Shown one piece after another: positions 35,588-44,075 of a stretch of DNA of 64,000 bases. The notes under the pieces are model-generated. The model saw only the letters and a list, made by a program, of their open reading frames with translations, did not search any database and had not been told where the DNA came from. This DNA comes from JAPUEK01 sp963815355 (GTDB lineage: Bacteria > Pseudomonadota > Alphaproteobacteria > Rhodobacterales > Rhodobacteraceae), in assembly GCA_963815355.1 (NCBI GenBank), contig CAWFGJ010000006.1, positions 475,771 to 539,770 on the forward strand, given 5' to 3'. Within the stretch, counting starts at the first letter, position 1. Each line of letters begins with the position of its first letter. The position numbers were made by a program, and so were the translations under genes.

Positions 35588-36306
35588 CCATGCCGCCGCT
35601 GACCCCTGCCCAACTCGCCGCCGTGATGGAGGCCAGCTGGCCCGCTGCCGCCAACCACCGCCAAGGCCCCTTCCTGATCCGTGACGGCAAGGGCGGCGGC
35701 AAACGCGTGTCCGCCGCGACCGCCGAGGCCCCGTGGACCCCCGCCGATCTTTCCATGGCCGAAAGCGCCATGGCCGCGCTCGATCAGCCAGCGCTGTTCC
35801 TGATCCGCCACGGGGATGAGGCGTTGGATGCCGCCCTCGCCGCACAGGGCTACCGGGTGATCGACCCGGTCGTGGCTTATGCAGCCCCCGTGACCACCCT
35901 TGTTCCCGGCCCGGAACCGATGACAACCTTCCCGCATTGGCCGCCGATGTCGGTCGCCGCTGAACTCTGGGCCGAAGGCGGCATTGGCCCGGCCCGCCTT
36001 GCCGTGATGGACCGCGCCAGCGGCCCCAAAACCTGCATTCTGTCGCGCGCCCGCGACCGCGCTGCGGGCGTCGCCTATGTCGGCCTGCACGGCGACACCG
36101 CCATGCTGCACGCGCTGGAGGTGACGCCCAGCCAACGTCGGCAAGGTTCCGCGCACAATATCTTGCGGGCCGCGGCCCAATGGGCGCAGCAGAACGGGGC
36201 TGCTATACTGTCTCTTGTTGTGACAGAGGCGAACGCCCCGGCACGCAGGCTCTATGCTTCCCTCGGCATGTCAGTTGTGGGACACTATCACTATCGGCAG
36301 AAATGA
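35584..36306 (+). CDS. GNAT-family N-acetyltransferase
   Basis: A 240-residue protein. The C-terminal ~110 residues carry GNAT features: ALEVTPSQRRQGSAHNILRAAAQWA (shortened acetyl-CoA loop) and ARRLYASLGMSVVGHYHYR. The N-terminal half is a less conserved GNAT-like lobe. Acceptor unknown. Translationally coupled to the CinA-like gene. Confidence 0.85.
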   Translation: MTMPPLTPAQLAAVMEASWPAAANHRQGPFLIRDGKGGGKRVSAATAEAPWTPADLSMAESAMAALDQPALFLIRHGDEALDAALAAQGYRVIDPVVAYAAPVTTLVPGPEPMTTFPHWPPMSVAAELWAEGGIGPARLAVMDRASGPKTCILSRARDRAAGVAYVGLHGDTAMLHALEVTPSQRRQGSAHNILRAAAQWAQQNGAAILSLVVTEANAPARRLYASLGMSVVGHYHYRQK

Positions 36307-36327
36307 GCCCTCAAGAGGCCAGACCAT

Positions 36328-37437
36328 TTGACTCGTACCGCTCCCCTGAATGCTTGGGCCCTGAACCCGTTGCGGGTCCGCGCCGTATCCCTTTCCGGGA
36401 TCTTCGGCCCCCGCTTTGGTGCGCGCCTTGGGCTGGGTCTGGGCCTTTGCCTTGGCATCACGCAGACCAGCCTTGCCGCGCCGCTTGATCTGACCTTTCC
36501 CGCGCCCGCCCATTCCACGGCGGAACGGGTGGAACCGATGACCACGTTCCGCCTGCCGATCGGCCCCTTCCAGAATGGCGAGATGCAGACCCGCCTGGCC
36601 GAAGGTGCGCTGGATCAGCAAGCCTTTCGGCTGGACACCCCGGACCTGTCGACGTTGGAACTGATTCAGACCCTGCGCGGCCAACTCGCCTCGGCCGGGT
36701 TTGAGATGCTGTATGAATGTGAAACCGCCGCCTGCGGGGGCTTTGACTTTCGCTATGGCACCGATGTGTTGCCCGAACCGGACATGCACGTCGATCTTGG
36801 TGATTTCCGCTATCTCGCGGCGTCACGGGCAACACCCGCAGGGCCAGAGTTCCTAAGCCTTGTCGTCAGCCGCTCGCGGCTTGACAGCTTTGTGCAAGTC
36901 ACACGTGTTGGCGGGCGCGCGGCCCTTCCCAAACTGTCCACCTCCACCAAATCGCCGCAGATCACCAAACCGAACAGCGATCAGGCCGCGTTTTCCCTGA
37001 TCGCCCCGCCCCCCTCTGGCGGCTCGGGTACAACGGCGCTGAATGCGACGGACATCGGCAAACGTCTGGAACTGGGCACCTCTGAGGTGCTCGAAGGGCT
37101 GGCCTTTGCCTCTGGCTCGTCCGATCTGGAACCGGGGGATTACCCGACATTGGGCCAACTCGCTGCGTGGCTGAAAGCCGATCCGTCCCGGCGCGTCACT
37201 TTGGTGGGCCATACCGACGCGTCCGGCAGCCTTGGCGGGAACATTGGCCTGTCCAAGGCACGCGCCGCCAGCGTGCGCCAGTATCTGATCACCACGTTGG
37301 GTGTTCCTGCCGGACAGATGGATGCCGAAGGCGTGGGCTACCTTGCCCCGCGCGATTCCAACCAGACCGAAGAGGGCCGCCAGAATAACAGAAGGGTCGA
37401 AGTCATGGCGACTTCGACCCAATTGCTCGCTCCGTAG
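36328..37437 (+). CDS. OmpA-family envelope protein
   Basis: A 369-residue protein read from a TTG at 36328; no better ATG lies before the hydrophobic segment. Residues ~30-51 form a signal-like helix ending in SLAA. The middle has no recognised domain and contains two Cys in ECETAACGG. Residues ~245-365 are an OmpA C-terminal domain (LAFASGSSDL, VTLVGHTDASGS, NNRRVEVM) that binds peptidoglycan. Likely periplasmic. It converges with the LysR gene across 22 bp. Confidence 0.85.
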   Translation: MTRTAPLNAWALNPLRVRAVSLSGIFGPRFGARLGLGLGLCLGITQTSLAAPLDLTFPAPAHSTAERVEPMTTFRLPIGPFQNGEMQTRLAEGALDQQAFRLDTPDLSTLELIQTLRGQLASAGFEMLYECETAACGGFDFRYGTDVLPEPDMHVDLGDFRYLAASRATPAGPEFLSLVVSRSRLDSFVQVTRVGGRAALPKLSTSTKSPQITKPNSDQAAFSLIAPPPSGGSGTTALNATDIGKRLELGTSEVLEGLAFASGSSDLEPGDYPTLGQLAAWLKADPSRRVTLVGHTDASGSLGGNIGLSKARAASVRQYLITTLGVPAGQMDAEGVGYLAPRDSNQTEEGRQNNRRVEVMATSTQLLAP

Positions 37438-37459
37438 GGATTGCGTCAGCCAGTGGCGC

Positions 37460-38365
37460 TCACCAGTTGTCAGGGCCCTTGTCGATATAGCGCCGTGCCA
37501 GAAAGTCGATGAAGGCGCGCACTTTGGGCTGAGTGAACCGTCCCGGCGGGTAGACCGCATAGATGCCCAGAACCTCGGTCGGCAGCCCCGAAATCGCCTC
37601 TTCCACCTGCCCCTGCTTCATCGCATCGGCGTAGAGGAAGCTTGGCAGATAGGCGATCCCAAGGCCCGAGATGGCCGCGTTCAGCAAAGACTGCCCGTCG
37701 TTCACCGTCAACCAGCCCGCCGTGCGGACCTGACGCTTTTCACCCGAAGGGGCGGTGACCTTCCAGACGTTGCCGTTGGCTTGGTTGGAATAATGCAGCA
37801 GCTTGTGATCGTTCAGATCGTCGATCTTCATCGGGCGTCCGTATTTCTGGAAATACGACGGCGAAGCGATCATCCGCTTGGTTGTCTCGGTCAGTTTGCG
37901 GGCGCGCAGGCTGCTGTCTTCCAGATCCCCCACCCGAATCGCAAGGTCAAACCCCTCGCTGATCAACTCGACATAGCGGTTGTTCAGCACCATGTTGACG
38001 GTGATGTCCGGGTATTCCAGCAGGAAATCCCCAAGGATCGGTGACAACAGGTTCACCCCAAAATCCGTCGCCACCGAAATCCGCAACAAGCCCGAAGGGG
38101 CCGATTGCATCGAGGTGACAAGCGCGTCCGCCTCTCCGGCATCGTTCAGAACACGGCGGGCCCGGTCGTAATAGGCAAGTCCGATCTCTGTCGGTGAGAC
38201 GCGGCGTGTCGTGCGGTTCAAAAGCCGCGCACCAAGGCGGGCTTCCAGTGCAGAGACGTGCTTCGAAACGGCAGATTTCGAAATCCCCATCTTTTTCGCA
38301 GCGTCGGTAAAGCCGCCTTGGTCTACGACCGTGGCAAAGGCTTCCATTTCAGTCAATCGGTCCAT
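37460..38365 (-). CDS. LysR-family transcriptional regulator
   Basis: A 301-residue LTTR. The N-terminal helix-turn-helix is clear (EMEAFATVVDQGGFTDAAKK, ISKSAVSKHVSALEARLGARLLNRTTR), followed by the substrate-binding domain. I start at ATG 38365; the longer ORF has an unrelated prefix. It is divergent from ilvD with 224 bp between, so it may regulate ilvD or itself. The DNA-binding part resembles the CrgA/aromatic group. Effector unknown. Confidence 0.92.
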   Translation of the reverse strand: MDRLTEMEAFATVVDQGGFTDAAKKMGISKSAVSKHVSALEARLGARLLNRTTRRVSPTEIGLAYYDRARRVLNDAGEADALVTSMQSAPSGLLRISVATDFGVNLLSPILGDFLLEYPDITVNMVLNNRYVELISEGFDLAIRVGDLEDSSLRARKLTETTKRMIASPSYFQKYGRPMKIDDLNDHKLLHYSNQANGNVWKVTAPSGEKRQVRTAGWLTVNDGQSLLNAAISGLGIAYLPSFLYADAMKQGQVEEAISGLPTEVLGIYAVYPPGRFTQPKVRAFIDFLARRYIDKGPDNW

Positions 38366-38589
38366 TGTTTTCCCCAAGCGAGCAGAGTGGGTTGATCTGA
38401 CCGTATTGAAGACCAAATCAGGCAGGATCGGGGCGGAGGCGCGTCCTATCCGGGGTATTATCTCGGATCGTTCAAGGCGCGGAAACAGCGGGCCGGGGGC
38501 AACTACCACCCGCTTGCCCTGCAATCCCACCTTGCCGTGCCCTTCCGGCCCCTTTATTCCCTTGGCCAAGCCAATCTGAAGGAGCCGCC

Positions 38590-40323
38590 ATGAAGAACGT
38601 GCGTTTCGACAAATCCAAGCTTCCCAGCCGCCATGTGACCGAGGGCCCGTCGCGCGCCCCGCACCGCAGCTACTTCTACGCGATGGGGATTTCCGAAGAA
38701 GAAATCCACCAGCCTTGGGTTGGCGTCGCCACGTGCTGGAATGAGGCGGCCCCCTGCAACATCTCGCTGAACCGTCAGGCGCAGTCGGTCAAGATGGGTG
38801 TCAAAAAGGCGGGCGGCACCCCGCGCGAATTCACCACCATCACCGTCACCGACGGCATCGCGATGGGGCATGAAGGCATGCGGTCCTCGCTCGCCTCGCG
38901 GGATGCGATCACCGACACGGTGGAACTGACCATGCGCGGGCATTGCTATGACGCGCTGGTGGGCCTTGCGGGCTGCGACAAATCGCTGCCGGGGATGATG
39001 ATGGCGATGGTGCGCCTGAACGTGCCCAGCGTGTTCGTCTACGGTGGCTCGATCCTGCCGGGCAGGCTGAACGGCAAGGATGTCGTGGTGCAAGATGTGT
39101 TCGAGGCCGTCGGCAAACATGCCGCGGGCACCATGTCGGACGCCGAACTGGAAATTCTGGAACGGATCGCCTGCCCTTCGGCCGGGGCCTGTGGTGGCCA
39201 GTATACCGCCAACACCATGGCCTGCGTGTCCGAGGCCATCGGCCTTGCCTTGCTGAATTCCTCCGGCGCGCCCGCACCTTACGAAAGCCGCGACCAATAC
39301 AGCGACTTCTCCGGTCAGGCCGTGATGAACCTGATCGAAAAGAACATCCGCGCGCGGGACGTTGTGACGCGCAAGGCGTTGGAAAACGCGGCGCGCGTGG
39401 TCGCTTGCACCGGTGGCTCCACCAATGCCGGCCTGCACCTTCCGGCCATCGCGCATGAGGCAGGGATCGACTTTGACCTGTTCGACGTCTGCGACATCTT
39501 CCGCGACACCCCCTATTTCGTAAACCTGCGTCCGGGCGGCGAATATGTCGCCAAGGACCTGTTCGAAGCAGGCGGCGTTCCTGTCGTGATGAAGGAACTG
39601 GCCCGCGCGGGTCTGCTGCACCTTGATTGCATGACCGCTTCAGGCGAAGAGCTGGGCGAGACGCTGGGCCGCATCACCCACGAACCCGATGGCAAAGTCA
39701 TCCACTTCATCGACGCGCCGATCACCAAAACCGGCGGCGTTGTCGGCCTGAAGGGCAACCTTGCCCCCGAAGGCGCGATCGTGAAAGTCGCCGGGATGAG
39801 CCCTGCCGAGCAAGTCTTTGTCGGCCCGGCCCGCGTGTTCGAATGTGAAGAAGACGCGTTTGAGGCCGTCCAGAACCGTGGCTACAAAGAAGGCGAGGTC
39901 ATCGTGATCCGCAACGAAGGCCCCGCTGGCGGGCCGGGCATGCGGGAAATGCTGTCCACAACCGCAGCCCTTTCCGGCCAAGGCATGGGCAAAAAGGTGG
40001 CGCTGATCACCGATGGCCGCTTCTCGGGCGCGACCCGTGGCTTCTGCGTGGGCCACGTCGGCCCCGAAGCCGCCCACGGTGGGCCGATTGCCCTGCTGGA
40101 AAACGGCGACATGATCACGCTCAACGCTGTCACCGGGGAATTGTCGGTCGCACTGACCGATGACGAACTCGCTGCGCGAAAAGCCAAATGGAAAGGCCCG
40201 CGTGAGACGCAGTATGCCTCGGGCGCGCTCTACAAATACGCGCGCCTTGTGGGCGGCGCGCGTTACGGCGCGGTCACGCATCCCGGTGCGAAGGCCGAAA
40301 AGCATGTCTACATGGACCAATAA
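38590..40323 (+). CDS. ilvD: Dihydroxy-acid dehydratase
   Basis: A 577-residue IlvD, converting 2,3-dihydroxy-acids to 2-keto acids in valine, leucine and isoleucine synthesis. Fe-S Cys positions are in WNEAAPCNISL, AGCDKSLPGMMMA and CPSAGACGGQYTANTMA; ITDGRFSGATRGFCVGHV is the C-terminal signature. The length fits the shorter (~570) subclass. A strong AAGGAG lies 8 bp upstream of the ATG. Confidence 0.97.
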   Translation: MKNVRFDKSKLPSRHVTEGPSRAPHRSYFYAMGISEEEIHQPWVGVATCWNEAAPCNISLNRQAQSVKMGVKKAGGTPREFTTITVTDGIAMGHEGMRSSLASRDAITDTVELTMRGHCYDALVGLAGCDKSLPGMMMAMVRLNVPSVFVYGGSILPGRLNGKDVVVQDVFEAVGKHAAGTMSDAELEILERIACPSAGACGGQYTANTMACVSEAIGLALLNSSGAPAPYESRDQYSDFSGQAVMNLIEKNIRARDVVTRKALENAARVVACTGGSTNAGLHLPAIAHEAGIDFDLFDVCDIFRDTPYFVNLRPGGEYVAKDLFEAGGVPVVMKELARAGLLHLDCMTASGEELGETLGRITHEPDGKVIHFIDAPITKTGGVVGLKGNLAPEGAIVKVAGMSPAEQVFVGPARVFECEEDAFEAVQNRGYKEGEVIVIRNEGPAGGPGMREMLSTTAALSGQGMGKKVALITDGRFSGATRGFCVGHVGPEAAHGGPIALLENGDMITLNAVTGELSVALTDDELAARKAKWKGPRETQYASGALYKYARLVGGARYGAVTHPGAKAEKHVYMDQ

Positions 40324-40882
40324 CGCTGCCGCCCTTGCGTTGACGCTGGCCACCCTTGTGGCCTGCGTCGCGCCGGGCAGCTTTACCTCGACGCGCAGCG
40401 CCCCGGTCTTGAACGGGGCGCTGAACGTTGGCGTGCCTGCGGGCTACTGCGTGGATCGCCGCGCCAGCCGCGAAAGCCGCGACACGGCGGTGATCCTGAT
40501 GGGGCGCTGTGCCGACAACCTGTCTGCCGCCGCGGCGGTGATCACCGTTTCCGTCGGGCAACCGGCCTCAGGTGGCGTGATGACGGCGGGCGGCCCTGCG
40601 CTTGCCGCCTTCTTCCGCTCGTCCCAAGGCCGCGCCACGCTGTCGCGCGATGGCCGCGCGGGGGACGTGCAACTGCTGCAAGTCGTTGGTCTGGGCAACG
40701 CGATGATGCTGCTGATCCGCGACCGCCGCCAAGGGGATTACTGGCGCGCGGTTGTCGCGGTCAAAGGCCGCCTCGTCACCCTGTCCGCGACTGGCACTGA
40801 TCGCGCCCCTCTGCCCCCTGCCGAGGGCCGCAAACTGCTGGATCGCAGCCTTGCTGCGCTGGAACAGGCCAACCAACCCTGA
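40304..40882 (+). CDS. Putative lipoprotein of unknown function
   Basis: A 192-residue protein starting inside the 3' end of ilvD (20-bp overlap). The N-terminus is a lipoprotein signal with lipobox LVAC at residues 18-21. The mature part has one Cys pair (YCVDRR, GRCADN) and is otherwise soluble. I do not recognise a domain. The overlap with ilvD implies co-transcription. Confidence 0.75.
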   Translation: MSTWTNNAAALALTLATLVACVAPGSFTSTRSAPVLNGALNVGVPAGYCVDRRASRESRDTAVILMGRCADNLSAAAAVITVSVGQPASGGVMTAGGPALAAFFRSSQGRATLSRDGRAGDVQLLQVVGLGNAMMLLIRDRRQGDYWRAVVAVKGRLVTLSATGTDRAPLPPAEGRKLLDRSLAALEQANQP

Positions 40883-40998
40883 TCCGGTCCGTTTTTGCGT
40901 GGACCGCCATGGGCAGAGTCTTTAACCCTTTCAAGCAATAAACGAATCGTTTCCACATTAAGAACAATGTGGCGCAGGCAAGGACGGGCAAAACGCCA

Positions 40999-41772
40999 AT
41001 GGCGGGACTAATGTCAGGGTTTATCGACAAACTGCTGCACCGGCGCATGCTGCGTCGTTGGGGGCAAGCAGGCGATCAGGCCGCTGTGACCGATCTGGAA
41101 AACCTGCGCGGGTTGCGCAACCGCGCCCGCGCGCTGCGCCGCAACCTTGACCGGGTGATCCACCAGGCCGAGCATCGGCTGGCCCTGCCGGTCATCGGCT
41201 CCAACGTGATCCGCAAACCCATCGGCACCGATTGGGCGTGGCGGCCCGAACTGTGGAAGGGACCGCTGCCGGTTCCGGGCTATTCTTCGGTTCCCGGCAA
41301 GTCCGAGGTGTTCCCCGGCACCACCATTTTCCACGATTGCCGCCGCTCAGAACTGACCGTCCGCCAGATCCGCAACAGCCGTGAGGCTGACATCGCCCCC
41401 TTTGGCTACCGGATGGACGTGTTCCGCTTTGACGGCTCGTTTCTGTCGCTTGTGCTCGACCTGCCGGATGAGGCGGCGCTGGGGCTGAAGCAAAAGCACC
41501 TGATCCGCATGGACGTGATCGTCGAGATGGAAAAGCCGCTGGAAATCTTTGCCCGTCTGAACATCAAACACGGCCCGAACGTGGAACAGATCGTAAGGGA
41601 ACTGCCGTTGAACGAAGAAGAGGTGATGGTCGAATTCGATCTCGCCTACTCCAAGATGAACGAAAAGCGCGTGGAACGGCTTTGGGTGGACCTGATCTTT
41701 GAAGGGCCCGAGATGAACCAGATCATCTTGCGCGACGTCACCTTCAGCCGCCGCCCTCGGGCGGAACTTTGA
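40999..41772 (+). CDS. DUF6478 family protein
   Basis: A ~257-residue protein, typical of Rhodobacterales and labelled DUF6478. It starts with MAGLMSGFIDKLLHRR and contains TDWAWRPELWKGPLP and SEVFPGTTIFHDC. No signal peptide or membrane helix is apparent and the fold appears beta-rich. Function unknown. An alternative in-frame start lies 30 bp upstream. It precedes another clade-restricted gene by 19 bp. Confidence 0.75.
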   Translation: MAGLMSGFIDKLLHRRMLRRWGQAGDQAAVTDLENLRGLRNRARALRRNLDRVIHQAEHRLALPVIGSNVIRKPIGTDWAWRPELWKGPLPVPGYSSVPGKSEVFPGTTIFHDCRRSELTVRQIRNSREADIAPFGYRMDVFRFDGSFLSLVLDLPDEAALGLKQKHLIRMDVIVEMEKPLEIFARLNIKHGPNVEQIVRELPLNEEEVMVEFDLAYSKMNEKRVERLWVDLIFEGPEMNQIILRDVTFSRRPRAEL

Positions 41773-41791
41773 CCCGGAAAGGACCGCGGCC

Positions 41792-42166
41792 ATGGCCGAA
41801 GTGACATTGACCAAGACACGTATCCGGGCAGGCGTCTGGGAAGGCGTGCTGAGCACAAGCGGCACACCGCCCGTGATTGAAGCGGTGCATCTGGAACACG
41901 CCCTGCCCGGCCTCACCCAGACCGCCGTGCCCGACCGCCCCGGAGAATGGCTGGTGCGGGTGCCGGTGCCTGCTGATGTGCTAAGCGAGGGCGTACAGAC
42001 CTTCCTGCTGCGCAATACAGAGACCGGCGATACCCTGACCCATTTCACCATCATCACCGGCGTGGCGATGGAAGATGACCTGCGCGCCGAAGTGGATCTT
42101 CTGCGCGCGGAACTCGACATGCTCAAGCGCGCCTTCCGCCGCCATTGCATTGAGACGATGGGCTAA
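41792..42166 (+). CDS. Conserved hypothetical protein with C-terminal coiled coil
   Basis: A 124-residue protein. Residues 1-90 look like a small beta-sandwich; the last ~30 (DDLRAEVDLLRAELDMLKRA) are a heptad coiled coil suited to oligomerisation. ATG 41792 follows GGAAAGGA. I recognise no named family. The pairing with DUF6478 suggests a shared function. Confidence 0.7.
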   Translation: MAEVTLTKTRIRAGVWEGVLSTSGTPPVIEAVHLEHALPGLTQTAVPDRPGEWLVRVPVPADVLSEGVQTFLLRNTETGDTLTHFTIITGVAMEDDLRAEVDLLRAELDMLKRAFRRHCIETMG

Positions 42167-42184
42167 CCTTATCACGCATGCCCG

Positions 42185-42281
42185 GTGCGACTTGGGCTAA
42201 TTCGACTCGGGCCAGTGCAACTTGGCCCGGTCCGACACGCCTCCACACGCGGCTCCGCCATTCCCGATCAAAACAATCGGG
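42185..42281. promoter_or_regulatory. Degenerate ~15-bp repeats and inverted repeat upstream of the hemP promoter
   Basis: Units starting at 42185 (GTGCGACTTGGGC), 42201 (TTCGACTCGGGCC), 42215 (GTGCAACTTGGCC) and 42230 (GTCCGAC) are spaced 14-16 bp apart. They are followed by CCCGAT (42263-42268) / ATCGGG (42276-42281), an inverted repeat ending just before the -35 element. This may be an operator array for an iron-responsive regulator. No regulator is identified. Confidence 0.4.
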
Positions 42282-42282
42282 T

Positions 42283-42310
42283 TTGACTATCCTGATCATT
42301 TTTGTATGAT
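42283..42310 (+). promoter_or_regulatory. Strong sigma70-type promoter for the small ORF-hemP operon
   Basis: TTGACT (42283-42288), a 16-bp spacer and TATGAT (42305-42310). The start codon of the 49-codon ORF is 62 bp further on. The AT-rich spacer (TGATCATTTTTG) stands out from the GC-rich surroundings. Confidence 0.65.
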
Positions 42311-42372
42311 ACTGGAAACCCGCCCAGCCATCCAATAACGGACAGCCCGGCTCCCCCACTCAGGAGACCCCA

Positions 42373-42522
42373 ATGTTCCGCTTTGCCTTGCAGTGGCCGC
42401 CCCGCCCCTTTGCCCCAGATCTGCTGCGATCTGCCGGGCCGTTAAGTTCGCTGTGTGATGAAAGCCCGCGCAATGCCGCCCTTCTGGGTCGCCTTCTCGA
42501 CGGGGTTGAGTGCCGCCCATGA
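42373..42522 (+). CDS. Small ORF (49 codons) overlapping hemP
   Basis: An ATG preceded at ~7 bp by AGGAG opens 49 codons (starting MFRFALQWPP, ending DGVECRP). The stop overlaps the hemP start as ATGA, a classic translational-coupling arrangement. The product has two Cys and no membrane helix. It could be a small protein or a leader whose translation controls hemP. I do not recognise it. Confidence 0.6.
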   Translation: MFRFALQWPPRPFAPDLLRSAGPLSSLCDESPRNAALLGRLLDGVECRP

Positions 42523-42686
42523 CCGCGCTTTCCCAGATCATCGCGGCCCATACCGCGCAAGACACCACACCCGTGCATCTGGCCACCGATCTGACGGCCG
42601 GCGGCACCCAAGCCCGCATCGTGCTGTCGGGTCAGATCTACACCCTGCGTGTCACGCGTGCGGGCAAGTTGATCCTGACCAAATGA
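42519..42686 (+). CDS. hemP: Hemin uptake protein HemP
   Basis: A 55-residue protein. The C-terminal half, QARIVLSGQIYTLRVTRAGK then LILTK, matches the HemP family. HemP-type proteins are small iron-responsive factors of haem uptake loci; in some proteobacteria they activate the haem receptor gene. Here no haem receptor follows. Instead there is an imelysin gene 47 bp downstream, so it marks the cluster as iron-responsive. Confidence 0.85.
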   Translation: MTALSQIIAAHTAQDTTPVHLATDLTAGGTQARIVLSGQIYTLRVTRAGKLILTK

Positions 42687-42733
42687 GCCCGCATTTCCGC
42701 CCTGCCCCAACTGACCATTCCGAAAGGAAGACC

Positions 42734-43999
42734 ATGCGCCGCCGTCTCCCGTTTGCCGTCACGACCTTTGCCCTCGCCCTGCCGCTGCCCGCCCTCGCAC
42801 TGGAAAAGGCTGAGGTGATCACCACCTACGCCAATATCGCTTCCGCCACCTTTGGCGACAGCCTGACCACCGCCAAAGCGTTACAGGACGCCGTGGCCAC
42901 ATTGATCGCCTCCCCGTCGGAAGACACGCTGAATGCCGCCCGCACCGCCTATATCGCCGCCCGCGTGCCCTATATGCAGACCGAGGCGTTCCGCTTTGGC
43001 AACGCCATCGTTGACGACTGGGAGGGCAAGGTAAACGCTTGGCCGCTGGACGAAGGGCTGATTGACTATGTGGACCCCGGCTATGGCGGCGCCACGGATG
43101 AAAACGAATATGCCACGCTGAACGTCATCGCCACGCCGAACTTCGCGATAGCCGGGCAAGCGGTGGACGCCACCACCCTGACCCCCGACCTGCTGTCGGG
43201 CACGCTGCAAGAGGCCGACGCGGTTGAGACGAACGTCGCCACCGGCTATCACGCGATCGAATTTCTGCTCTGGGGCCAAGACCTGAACGGCACCAACGCG
43301 GGTGCAGGCAACCGCCCCTGGACCGACTATGCCCAGGACGCCACCTGCACCAATGGCAACTGCGACCGCCGCGCTGCCTATCTGACCGCCGCCACGGCGC
43401 TTTTGGTCAGCGATCTGGAGTGGATGACCGCCCAATGGCAGCCCGAAGGCGCGGCCCGCGCCACGCTCATGGCCGATGAACCCGCCGCCCTTCGCGCGAT
43501 CCTGACCGGGATGGGCAGCCTGTCTTATGGCGAAATGGCCGGCCAGCGGATCAAGCTTGGCCTGATGCTCAACGACCCGGAAGAAGAGCATGACTGCTTT
43601 TCCGACACCACAACCGCCAGCCATTTCTATGACGTGACGGGCATCCGCAACGTCTATGTGGGCCGCTATACTGCCGCCAATGGCACGGTCACCTCTGGCC
43701 CCTCGCTGGCCGATCTTGTTGCCGCCGCTGACCCCGCCGTCGACACCGCCCTGCGTGCCGATCTGGATGCAACCGTGGCCAGCGCGCAAAAGCTGGTCGA
43801 TGCGGCGGCGGGCGGCATGGCCTATGACATGATGCTTGCCCCCGGCAATACCGAGGGCGAGGCACTGATCATGGGGCTTGTGGAAGCGCTGGTCACCCAA
43901 ACCAAATCAGTTGAACGCGCGGTGGGCGTGCTTGGGCTGGACGCGGTGGCCTTTGAGGGCTCTGACAGCCTCGACAACCCCGAGGCCGTGTTCCAATAA
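42734..43999 (+). CDS. Imelysin (M75/IrpA) family periplasmic protein
   Basis: A 421-residue exported protein with a signal peptide (FALALPLPALA). It has the imelysin signature GYHAIE (171-176, GxHxxE) followed by FLLWGQDLNG, and TAYIAARVPYMQTEAFRFGN earlier. Imelysins are iron-regulated and thought to bind iron in the periplasm; peptidase activity is doubtful. ATG 42734 follows GAAAGGAAG. An intrinsic terminator lies 10 bp after the stop, separating it partly from the next genes. Confidence 0.92.
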   Translation: MRRRLPFAVTTFALALPLPALALEKAEVITTYANIASATFGDSLTTAKALQDAVATLIASPSEDTLNAARTAYIAARVPYMQTEAFRFGNAIVDDWEGKVNAWPLDEGLIDYVDPGYGGATDENEYATLNVIATPNFAIAGQAVDATTLTPDLLSGTLQEADAVETNVATGYHAIEFLLWGQDLNGTNAGAGNRPWTDYAQDATCTNGNCDRRAAYLTAATALLVSDLEWMTAQWQPEGAARATLMADEPAALRAILTGMGSLSYGEMAGQRIKLGLMLNDPEEEHDCFSDTTTASHFYDVTGIRNVYVGRYTAANGTVTSGPSLADLVAAADPAVDTALRADLDATVASAQKLVDAAAGGMAYDMMLAPGNTEGEALIMGLVEALVTQTKSVERAVGVLGLDAVAFEGSDSLDNPEAVFQ

Positions 44000-44009
44000 C
44001 CCCAGATCG

Positions 44010-44044
44010 CCCGCCCATCGCCTCTGCGCGTTGGGCGGGTTTTT
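44010..44044 (+). terminator. Intrinsic terminator within the iron cluster
   Basis: CCCGCCCA (44010-44017) and TGGGCGGG (44032-44039) form an 8-bp GC-rich stem, followed directly by TTTTT. It lies between the first imelysin and the di-heme oxidoreductase, so it should lower expression of the downstream genes relative to hemP and the first imelysin. Confidence 0.88.
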
Positions 44045-44075
44045 GCCAAGTACCCACGCCTTCAGGGAAATCACG

